DNA from: Azohydromonas lata NBRC 102462
Lineage (GTDB): Bacteria; Pseudomonadota; Gammaproteobacteria; Burkholderiales; Burkholderiaceae_C
DNA: 14,929 bases
Direction of reading: 5' to 3'
Assembly (NCBI GenBank): GCA_945878385.1
Contig: CAMCTE010000045.1
Coordinates: forward strand, 1 to 14,929
Position numbers and translations under genes: made by a program. Shown here piece by piece: positions 1 through 5,959 of the stretch. Positions within the stretch are counted from its first letter, which is position 1, and each line of letters starts with the position of its first letter. The notes under the pieces were generated by a model that did no database searches, had not been told where the DNA came from, and saw only the letters and a program-made list of their open reading frames with translations.

Positions 1-26
1 TGGTTCGAATCCAATTGCGCCTACCA
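1..26 (+). tRNA. 3' end of a tRNA (partial, cut by window start)
   Basis: The first bases read as the end of a tRNA: T-loop TTCGAAT flanked by the T-stem strand CCAAT, then a 7-base acceptor strand (TGCGCCT), discriminator A and an encoded CCA at 24-26. The 5' acceptor strand would have to be AGGCGCA, which I associate from memory with betaproteobacterial tRNA-Val (anticodon GAC). The anticodon lies outside the window, so the isotype is only a suggestion. Confidence 0.85.
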
Positions 27-66
27 AATTAGGCTGTCGCAAGCAGCGCAGTAGCCCCCAAGAAAG

Positions 67-97
67 ACGCCCCGCAGATGCGGGGCGTTTTGCATTT
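67..97. terminator. Rho-independent terminator, probably bidirectional
   Basis: A perfect 9-bp stem (67-75 with 80-88) closes an AGAT tetraloop and is followed by TTTT and then GCATTT on the plus strand. It is well placed to end the tRNA transcript. Read on the minus strand the same stem is followed by CTTTCTT, so it can also end the porin-remnant transcript that arrives from the other side. Confidence 0.8.
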
Positions 98-112
98 CCG
101 AGCCTTCGGTGA

Positions 113-781
113 TCAGAACCGGTGGCGGATGCCCACACCGTAGGTGTTGCCGTTCGAGCGGCCCGGCACCAGCTCGTTCATGTACACGGCGTACAGGTCG
201 GTGCGCTTGCTCACAAAGTGGTCGTATCCCACACTGGTGGTCTTGCTGGCCTTGGCGTTGCTGGGCTCCATGGAGCTGTACTGCGCCAGGATCTTTCCGT
301 TGGGGCCCATGGGCACCGAAGCGCCCACGCCGAAGTGGTCGTAATCGATCTTGAAGGTGAGGTTTTCCACCTTGCCGGCCTGGGCGAACAGCTTGACCGT
401 CTTCAGGTCGTAGGCTGCGCCAAGCTGCCAAGCGTCGGTGTCGCTGGCGCCCACCGAGCCGGGAGCGCCATCACGGCGACGCACTTCCTGCCAGGACGCA
501 CCCAGGCTCAAGGGGCCGCCAAAGTACAGGGCAGAAATGTTGGTGTTGGCACCAGGGCGGGAACCCTTGGCCGCGTGCATCACAGTAACGGTGGTGCCAG
601 CCATCGCGGGCAGTTGCCAGCGGATGGCTTCGTTCCAACCGGTGTCGCCGCTGGCCTGGCCGGGGCTGATGTGCAACGCCACCAACTCGGGCCACGGAAC
701 CACCCGGTTCATCTCGTCAAGGAAGACCTCTTTGCGGGTCTTTTTGGGCAGGGGGTCAAAGCCGAGGTTGGTTTGTTCCAT
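113..781 (-). pseudogene. Porin C-terminal half fused to IS5-type transposase N-terminus
   Basis: This 222-residue frame is a chimera. Residues 1-36 have the look of an IS5-family transposase start: an MEQTNLG opening, a KKTRKEVFLDEM segment and then VVPWPELVAL. From about residue 44 (GDTGWNEAIRW) to the end it is a betaproteobacterial general porin (Omp32/porin_4 type): alternating beta-strand pattern, FGVGASVPMGPNGKI, VGYDHFVSKRTDLYAVY and the terminal GVGIRHRF, whose last Phe is the usual outer-membrane assembly signal. An intact porin of this family is about 330-380 residues and has a signal peptide. Here the first half and the signal peptide are missing, so the product cannot be exported normally. 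The most likely history is insertion of an IS element in or near the porin gene followed by a deletion that fused the remaining parts in frame. I treat it as a pseudogene; whether it is transcribed is unknown. Confidence 0.75.
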
Positions 782-849
782 GAGTCGAATCTTCCCCTGC
801 GAGCACGCCCGACGCCAGTCAGGGTGACACGGGGTTTTGCAGAGCTTCC
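674..849 (-). mobile_element. IS5-family remnant (left end and transposase start)
   Basis: On the minus strand, the segment runs from a possible terminal repeat (831-849, beginning GGAAGCTCTGCAAAACCCC) through a short leader to the transposase ATG at 781 and the first ~36 codons, ending near 674 where similarity to a porin takes over. The transposase assignment rests on remembered IS5 N-terminal motifs (TR..FLDEM, VVPW..L.AL). The outer boundary is an inference, because no second inverted repeat or target duplication remains to compare. Everything with the catalytic DDE residues has been lost. Confidence 0.5.
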
Positions 850-854
850 TGAAG

Positions 855-940
855 TGTTCATGTGTTCACGCCAATTGATGATGGACACGATGTTGCAGGC
901 GTGGGATGCTCAGTTCAAGGTGAGTTGGCCGGACGCTTAC
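855..940 (-). mobile_element. Possible IS66-type terminus (debris)
   Basis: On the minus strand a sequence starting GTAAGCGTCCGGCCAACTCA begins at 940 and runs towards lower coordinates. IS66-family elements characteristically end in GTAAGCG-like repeats, and the flanking GAAACTCA (941-948) would then be one copy of the 8-base target duplication. No IS66 gene is present, and the fragment would be under 100 bases before it meets the IS5-like end. This is a suggestion from terminal motif memory only. The rest of 782-986 shows no gene. Confidence 0.3.
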
Positions 941-986
941 GAAACTCAAGCAGCCCCGAACTCCCATTTGCCGAATCCACACCACC

Positions 987-2066
987 ATGACCACCGCCGC
1001 CACGCCCAGCCTGCCCATCGATTTCAGTCGCATCCCGGCAGCGCGCCTGCCCGCCGTGGTGCACAGCGCGCCCAAGGCCGAGTTGCACATCCACATCGAG
1101 GGTTCGCTCGAGCCCGAGCTCATCTTCGAATTGGCCGCGCGCAACGGTGTACCCCTGGCCTATCCCAGTGTGGAGGCCCTTCGCGCGGCCTATGCCTTCA
1201 CCAATCTGCAGAGCTTTCTGGATGTCTACTACGCCGGTGCCAGCGTGCTGCTCAAGGAACAAGACTTCCACGACATGGCGTGGGCCTACCTCACGCGGGC
1301 CGCGCGCGACGGCGTGGTGTGCGCTGAACTCTTCTTCGACCCGCAAACCCACACCGACCGCGGCGTGCCCATGGGCGTGGTCATTCAAGGCCTGAAGAGC
1401 GCCTGTGACCGTGCCGGGCGTGAACTGGGCCTGCGCGCCGAGCTGATCCTGTGCTTCCTGCGGCACCTCAGCGAAGAGGCCGCGCTTCAGACCCTGCAGG
1501 ATGCGCTGCCCTACCGGGAACACTTCATCGGCGTGGGCCTGGACTCATCCGAACGCGGCCATCCGCCTGAGAAGTTCTCCCGCGTGTTCACCCGTGCCGG
1601 CAAACTGGGCCTGCATCGTGTGGCGCACGCGGGGGAAGAGGGGCCCGCGGCCTACATCACCGCCGCGCTGGATGTACTGAAGGTCGAGCGGATTGATCAC
1701 GGCGTTCGCTGCACCGAAGACCCGGCCCTGGTGGAACGGCTGGCCCTTCAGGGCACGCCGCTGACGGTCTGCCCGCTGTCCAACATCAAGCTGTGTGTGT
1801 TCCCCACGATGGCCGCGCACAACCTTCCCGCCTTGCTCCAGGCAGGGCTCATGGTGACGGTCAACAGCGACGATCCGGCCTACTTCGGTGGCTACCTCAA
1901 CGAAAACTACAGCGCCTTGCTGCAGGCCCACCCTGCCGCGCTGACGGCGCGCCATGCGTGGCAGTTGTTGCGCAACAGTCTGCAGGCCAGCTTCGCGCCG
2001 GCCGCGGTGCGCCAGGGCTGGCTGCAGCAGCTCGATGCGCACTTTGCGATGGCAGCGGCGCTTTAG
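987..2066 (+). CDS. Adenine deaminase (adenosine deaminase superfamily)
   Basis: A 359-residue metal-dependent amidohydrolase with the full adenosine-deaminase motif set: metal-binding H34xH36 in ELHIHIEGS, HAGEE at 214-218 with the proton-shuttling Glu217, H238 in ERIDHGVRC, and the Asp pair 295-296 in VNSDDPAYFGGY. Several signatures (FDPQTHTDRG, GLDSSERGHPP, LTVCPLSNIKLCVF, NSDDPAYFGGY) match the Aah1/PA0148-like adenine deaminase branch better than true adenosine deaminases. The likely reaction is therefore adenine to hypoxanthine plus ammonia in the cytoplasm, for purine salvage; many databases would name it adenosine deaminase (add). There is no evident Shine-Dalgarno before ATG 987, and no in-frame ATG was found just upstream. 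It is 46 bases from the presumed IS66-type end, so its native promoter may have been altered. The GntR gene follows 151 bases later. Confidence 0.9.
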   Translation: MTTAATPSLPIDFSRIPAARLPAVVHSAPKAELHIHIEGSLEPELIFELAARNGVPLAYPSVEALRAAYAFTNLQSFLDVYYAGASVLLKEQDFHDMAWAYLTRAARDGVVCAELFFDPQTHTDRGVPMGVVIQGLKSACDRAGRELGLRAELILCFLRHLSEEAALQTLQDALPYREHFIGVGLDSSERGHPPEKFSRVFTRAGKLGLHRVAHAGEEGPAAYITAALDVLKVERIDHGVRCTEDPALVERLALQGTPLTVCPLSNIKLCVFPTMAAHNLPALLQAGLMVTVNSDDPAYFGGYLNENYSALLQAHPAALTARHAWQLLRNSLQASFAPAAVRQGWLQQLDAHFAMAAAL

Positions 2067-2073
2067 CGCATGG

Positions 2074-2088
2074 GCCTGGTCGCCAGGC
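2074..2088 (+). other. Small stem-loop after the deaminase gene
   Basis: A 6-bp perfect stem (GCCTGG 2074-2079 with CCAGGC 2083-2088) with a TCG loop begins 8 bases after the stop codon. No U-run follows, so it is at best a weak terminator or an mRNA 3'-end protecting hairpin. Confidence 0.35.
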
Positions 2089-2175
2089 GCTCAACTTATA
2101 CAGGCCGTTGTGCCTTCGTGCTTTCGTGCCGTCCGGGCGGCCAAGGGCAAGCCCATGCCCCATTCGTATTCGATT

Positions 2176-2185
2176 GTGTATACAC
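2176..2185. promoter_or_regulatory. Probable GntR/FCD operator, perfect palindrome
   Basis: GTGTATACAC is a perfect 10-base palindrome 32 bases upstream of the GntR start. The core TGTATACA is the kind of site bound by FadR/VanR-type (FCD) GntR regulators. The inner TATACA (2179-2184) could also serve as a -10 element, so bound regulator would block its own promoter. The -10 role is an inference; no good -35 is visible at 17 bases. Confidence 0.6.
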
Positions 2186-2217
2186 TTGGGCGCACAGTTT
2201 GAGCGTCAACCGTATTC

Positions 2218-2895
2218 ATGCTTCGCGGCCCCGCCACCACCACCCAGCGCATCGTGGATTCCATCACCGCGGCCATCGTGGAGCGTCGGCTCATGCCAGG
2301 CACCAAATTGGCCGAACAGCGTCTGGCCGACATCTTTGAGGTGTCCCGCACCGTCGTGCGCCAGGCCCTGAACCAACTCAGCCGCGACCGCCTGATCACG
2401 CTGGAACCCGCTCGCGGGGCCTTCGTGGCCACGCCCAGCGTCGAAGAGGCGCATCAAGTGTTTGAACTGCGTCAACTGCTCGAGGGCGCGATGATGCGAT
2501 TGCTGGTGCAGCGCATCACGCCTGCGCAGGTTCGGGAACTGCGTACCCACCTGCAGGCCGAACAAACCGCCATTGCACTCAATGATGTGGCAGAACGGAC
2601 TCGGCTGCTGGCGCACTTCCACAGCCTGCTGGCCCGCATGACAGGCAATCAGGTGTTGGAAGAACTGCAGGCCGATCTGCTCTCGCGCTCCAGCCTGATC
2701 TCTCTGATGTACCAGTCCTCGCAGTCGGCGTCCGAATCGTCGGCCGAACACGCGGCCATCGTCGACGCGTTGGAACAGCGGCAACTGCAGGCCGCTGTGC
2801 AACTGGCCGAAGCCCATATCGAGCAGGTCGAACGCAACCTGCGCCTGGACCCCCGCGTACCCGACCTGGCAGAAGCGCTGAAGGAGCACCTGTGA
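2218..2895 (+). CDS. GntR-family transcriptional regulator, FCD (FadR/VanR) subfamily
   Basis: The 225-residue protein has an N-terminal winged helix-turn-helix (about residues 8-72; core LAEQRLADIFEVSRTVVRQA and wing LEPARGAFVA). It is followed by an all-helical FCD ligand domain (about 78-215). Conserved histidines at H133/H135 (HFHSLL), H178 (AEHAAIVDAL) and H200 (AEAHIEQV) fit the metal/ligand site of FCD proteins, which usually bind small carboxylates or similar metabolites. It stands between the deaminase gene and the ABC importer genes on the same strand, 183 bases before the binding-protein start, and is the obvious candidate regulator for the importer. The palindrome at 2176-2185 suggests autoregulation. 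No strong Shine-Dalgarno precedes ATG 2218; the transcript may be nearly leaderless. The ligand is unknown. Confidence 0.92.
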   Translation: MLRGPATTTQRIVDSITAAIVERRLMPGTKLAEQRLADIFEVSRTVVRQALNQLSRDRLITLEPARGAFVATPSVEEAHQVFELRQLLEGAMMRLLVQRITPAQVRELRTHLQAEQTAIALNDVAERTRLLAHFHSLLARMTGNQVLEELQADLLSRSSLISLMYQSSQSASESSAEHAAIVDALEQRQLQAAVQLAEAHIEQVERNLRLDPRVPDLAEALKEHL

Positions 2896-3078
2896 AGCCC
2901 GTGCACTGAAGCGGCGCAAGCGCCATCGCACCATGCTGCAGCGAGCATGCAGCCTTGGTCGGGTCTCGGCCTTGCGCCGCACCAGCCCGGTGCAGCCCCA
3001 CCCGTTTCACCAGCCGCGCGTCGTGCACGGCTCTTGCTGTTCCACCGCAGTCCCGTCCATCGTCAACGGAGTGAATCC

Positions 3079-4135
3079 ATGAACCTCAATCCCATCCGCC
3101 GCCGCCTCATGGGCGTCTTCACCGCCGCCGCCGCCGTGGCGGCACTGGGTGCCGTGCCGGCTTCTGCGCAGGCCCAAACCGCCATCAAGTTCCAGCTTGA
3201 CTGGCGCTTTGAAGGTCCGGCTGCCTTGTTCCTGGGCGCCTCTGCCAAGGGCCATTACAAGGCCGCGGGCCTGGATGTCACCATTGACGCCGGCAACGGC
3301 TCGGGTGGTACGGTGCAGCGCGTGGCCTCGGGCGCCTACGACATGGGCTTTGCCGATCTGGCCGCCCTGATGGAATTTCACGCCAACAATCCCGATGCGC
3401 CCAACAAGCCCGTGGCGGTGATGATGGTCTACAACAACACGCCCGCGGCCGTGTTGACCCTCAAGAAGAACGGTATTGCCAAGCCCGCCGACCTCACTGG
3501 CAAGAAGCTTGGCGCGCCGGTGTTCGATGCGGGGCGCAAGGCCTTCCCCATCTTCACCAAGGCCAACAACCTGGGCAATGTCACCTGGGTGAGCATGGGA
3601 CCCACCGTTGCGCGAAACCATGCTCGCCCGGGGTGAGGTGGACGCCATCACCGGCTTTTCCTTCACCTCGCTGCTCAACCTGGAAGCCCGCGGCATCAAG
3701 ACCGCCGACATCGTCGTGATGCCCTATGCCGACAACGGCGTGAAGCTCTACGGCAATGTGATCATCGCCAGCCCCAAGATGGTCAAGGACAACCCGGCTG
3801 CCGTGAAGGCCTTCCTGGCGGCCTTCACCAAGGGCGCCAAGGAAGTCATGGCCAACCCCGATGCGGCCATCGACTACGTGAAGGCCCGCGACGGCATCAT
3901 CAATGTGGATCTTGAAAAGCGCCGCCTGCGCATGGCCATCGATGCGGTGGTGGCCAGCCCCGATGCGCGAGCTGAAGGCTTCGGCGTCGTGGTGCCCGGT
4001 CGCCTGGCGCTGATGGCTTCACAGGTCTCGGATGCCTACGCCACCAAGACCCGCATCAACCCCGACGCCGTGTGGACGGACGCCTTCCTGCCCTCCAAGG
4101 CGGACCTCAACATCTTGCCGCCGGTCAAGAAGTAA
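3079..4135 (+). pseudogene. ABC importer substrate-binding protein (SsuA/NMT1 type), frameshifted
   Basis: Periplasmic binding protein of the nitrate/sulfonate/pyrimidine (NMT1/THI5-like) class, in two frames. ATG 3079 follows a GGAG Shine-Dalgarno (3066-3069) and starts a signal peptide: RRR, a hydrophobic Ala-rich core, then ASA at 28-30 as the cleavage site. The mature part begins TAIKFQLDWRFEGPAALF and includes GSGGTVQRVASGAYDMGFAD. Frame 1 stops at 3634-3636 after 185 residues. The remainder (ETMLARGEVDAITGFSFTSLLNLEARG to ILPPVKK) continues in another frame to 4135. Removing one G from the GGG at 3597-3599 restores ...VSMDPPLRETMLARGEVDAITGF..., the usual family sequence, and gives a 351-residue protein of normal length. 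Either the strain lacks this binding protein or the extra base is a sequencing error. There is an unusual 183-base leader region after the GntR gene with no clear promoter. Confidence 0.85.
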
Positions 4136-4148
4136 GCCCTGCGCCACG

Positions 4149-4176
4149 CCCGCGCGCAACCTTGGTGGCGCGCGGG
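4149..4176 (+). other. Intercistronic GC-rich hairpin between binding-protein and ATPase genes
   Basis: A perfect 9-bp GC stem (CCCGCGCGC 4149-4157 with GCGCGCGGG 4168-4176) closes a 10-base loop, 14 bases after the binding-protein stop codon. It is not followed by a U-run, so it is unlikely to be a full terminator. In ABC importer operons such hairpins commonly stabilise the upstream mRNA, raising binding-protein yield over ATPase and permease. That role is inferred by analogy. Confidence 0.6.
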
Positions 4177-4214
4177 TTCCCCGTCCGCATCCACTGGCCC
4201 AAGCCCCACACGCG

Positions 4215-5054
4215 ATGACTGCCACCGCCGCCACTCAGCCCTTCGTTGATTTCCAGAATGTCTGGTTGGCCTACAACGACGACCTGCTGGCCCAGAACCA
4301 GTTCGCAGTCGAGGACATTTCGCTGCAGGTGCAGCAGGGCGAGTTCATCGCCATCGTCGGGCCTTCGGGCTGCGGCAAGTCCACCTTCATGAAGCTCACC
4401 ACGGGCCTGAAGATGCCCAGCCGTGGCAGCAACCGCATCGCCGGCCAGGCCGTGACCGGCCCGCTGAAGATCAGCGGCATGGCCTTCCAGGCTCCCAGCC
4501 TGCTGCCCTGGCGCACCACCTTGGACAATGTGTTGCTGCCCCTTGAAATCGTCGAGCCCTACCGATCGCAATTCAAGGCCAAGCGCAAGGAATTCGAAGA
4601 AAAAGCCCGCACCCTGCTCAAGAGCGTGGGCTTGGGTGGCTACGAGGACAAGTACCCCTGGCAACTGTCAGGCGGAATGCAGCAGCGCGCCAGTATCTGC
4701 CGGGCCCTCGTTCACGAGCCGCAGATGCTGCTGCTCGACGAGCCCTTCGGTGCGCTGGACGCCTTCACCCGCGAAGAACTTTGGTGCGCGCTGCGCGACC
4801 TGCATGCCGCGCAGAAATTCAATGTCATCCTGGTCACGCACGACCTGCGTGAAAGCGTGTTCCTTGCCGACACGGTCTATGTCATGAGCCGCAGCCCTGG
4901 CCGCTTCGTGGTGCGCAAGGACATCGAATTGCCACGCCCGCGTGACCTCGAGGTCACCTACACGCCGCAGTTCACCGGCATCGTGCACGAGTTGCGCGGT
5001 CACATCGGCGCCATCCGCCAGCCCGTGGGGCAGGGCGGGGCGCTGCCGCAGTAA
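4215..5054 (+). CDS. ABC importer ATP-binding protein (SsuB/TauB-like)
   Basis: The 279-residue cytoplasmic ATPase energises the importer encoded by its neighbours. Visible motifs: Walker A GPSGCGKST at 49-57, Q-loop AFQAPSLLPWRT, signature LSGGMQQR at 151-158, Walker B MLLLDEPFGALD from 171, and the switch His209 in LVTHDLRES. SLLPWRT and FGALDAFTREELW are typical of the nitrate/taurine/sulfonate group. The C-terminal ~50 residues after the H-loop (ELPRPRDLEVTYTPQF) are the usual tail of this group. I chose ATG 4215 because the protein begins there with the family start (FVDFQNVWLAY soon after); the frame is open further upstream, but that part is Pro/Arg/Thr-rich non-family sequence overlapping the binding-protein gene. 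The start lacks a clear Shine-Dalgarno. The permease gene follows 11 bases after the stop. Confidence 0.93.
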   Translation: MTATAATQPFVDFQNVWLAYNDDLLAQNQFAVEDISLQVQQGEFIAIVGPSGCGKSTFMKLTTGLKMPSRGSNRIAGQAVTGPLKISGMAFQAPSLLPWRTTLDNVLLPLEIVEPYRSQFKAKRKEFEEKARTLLKSVGLGGYEDKYPWQLSGGMQQRASICRALVHEPQMLLLDEPFGALDAFTREELWCALRDLHAAQKFNVILVTHDLRESVFLADTVYVMSRSPGRFVVRKDIELPRPRDLEVTYTPQFTGIVHELRGHIGAIRQPVGQGGALPQ

Positions 5055-5065
5055 GGGAGCAGACG

Positions 5066-5833
5066 ATGAACCCCAAGACCCTCGAGCGCTGGTCCCCCCT
5101 GATCGTGCTGTCCATCATCCTGGTGGTGTGGCAGATCTTCGTGAGCGCCTTGTCCATCCCCGACTACATCGTCCCCGGCCCCTGGCAGATCACGGGCGAA
5201 TTCATTGAATTCAAGGGGCCGCTGCTCGAGGCCGCCTGGAAGACCTTTTGGGTGACCATGCTGGGCTTTGCCCTGTCCATCGTGGTGGGCGTGCTGCTGG
5301 GTTTCCTGATCGGGTCATCGCGCCTGGCCTACACCGCGTTGTACCCGCTGATGGTGGCCTTCAATGCGGTGCCCAAGGCCGCCATCGTGCCCATTCTGGT
5401 GGTGTGGTTCGGCATCGGCCTGGGCCCTGGCGTCCTCACCGCCTTCCTCATCTCCTTCTTCCCCATCACGGTGAACATCGCCACCGGCCTGGCCACGTTG
5501 GAGCCTGAATTGGAAGATGTACTGCGCGTGCTGGGTGCCAAGCGCTGGGATGTGTTGGTCAAGGTGGGCCTGCCGCGTTCCATGCCCTACTTCTACGGCT
5601 CGCTCAAGGTGTCCATCACGCTGGCCTTCGTGGGCACCGTGCTGGCGGAAATGACCGCGGGCGACTCCGGCATCGGCTACCTGATGCAGACCGCCGGTTC
5701 TCAGCAGCGCCTTCCCCTGGCCTTCGCGGGGCTGGTGGTGATCGGTGCCATGGCCATGGCCATGTACGAACTGTTTTCCTTCGTGGAAAAGCGCACCACG
5801 GCCTGGGCGCATCGGGGCTCGCAGGCGTCTTGA
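5066..5833 (+). CDS. ABC importer permease (SsuC/TauC-like)
   Basis: The 255-residue inner-membrane permease has about six hydrophobic segments: 11-29, 61-83, 90-117, 121-143, 181-198 and 218-238. The cytoplasmic EAA loop that contacts the ATPase lies at about 145-172, with the characteristic LGAKRW (156-161) and GLP (168-170). The periplasmic turn IPDYIVPGPWQI is typical of the binding-protein-dependent permeases for sulfonates, nitrate and pyrimidine-like compounds. A GGGAG Shine-Dalgarno (5055-5059) sits directly after the ATPase stop, so the two genes are surely cotranscribed. Subunit composition implies a homodimeric channel. The transported compound cannot be read from the sequence. It is the last gene of this operon; only a weak TCACC/GGTGA hairpin (5838-5851) follows. 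Confidence 0.93.
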   Translation: MNPKTLERWSPLIVLSIILVVWQIFVSALSIPDYIVPGPWQITGEFIEFKGPLLEAAWKTFWVTMLGFALSIVVGVLLGFLIGSSRLAYTALYPLMVAFNAVPKAAIVPILVVWFGIGLGPGVLTAFLISFFPITVNIATGLATLEPELEDVLRVLGAKRWDVLVKVGLPRSMPYFYGSLKVSITLAFVGTVLAEMTAGDSGIGYLMQTAGSQQRLPLAFAGLVVIGAMAMAMYELFSFVEKRTTAWAHRGSQAS

Positions 5834-5920
5834 AATCTCACCGAATGGTGATTGGTCTGATCGAGTAAAGAACTGTGTAGCGATGCGCTGCAGCGGCGTG
5901 CCGATCTAAACTTCCGACAA

Positions 5921-5939
5921 CGCGCCGCATGACGGCGCG
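5921..5939 (+). other. Leader hairpin just before the glycine-zipper gene
   Basis: CGCGCCG (5921-5927) pairs with CGGCGCG (5933-5939) around a CATGA loop, forming a perfect 7-bp GC stem that ends 6 bases before the AAGGAG ribosome-binding site (5946-5951). It may shape translation initiation or mRNA stability. No U-run, so not a terminator. Confidence 0.45.
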
Positions 5940-5959
5940 AGATGGAAGGAGCACCGCAC

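Noticed and set aside
1..900. Integrative element using the tRNA 3' end as attachment site
   Set aside because: No second copy of the tRNA 3' end was seen in the window and no integrase gene is present. The mobile debris is of the IS type.
122..1327. 401-codon plus-strand open frame over the porin remnant and deaminase start
   Set aside because: It is antisense to the porin, then out of frame with the clear deaminase motifs. Its sequence is Arg/His/Gly-rich without any fold-like pattern; long shadow frames are normal at this GC content.
2947..3078. Upstream extension of the binding-protein gene (ATG 2947)
   Set aside because: The extension is Pro/Arg/His-rich and would bury the signal peptide. 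ATG 3079 has GGAG at a good distance and starts directly with a signal peptide.
3595..3636. Programmed ribosomal frameshift in the binding-protein gene
   Set aside because: No slippery heptamer, no following pseudoknot that I can see, and binding proteins of this family are not known to need one. A simple one-base insertion explains it.
4032..4214. Upstream extension of the ABC ATPase
   Set aside because: It would overlap the binding-protein 3' end in another frame and is Pro/Thr/Arg-rich; the family start fits ATG 4215.
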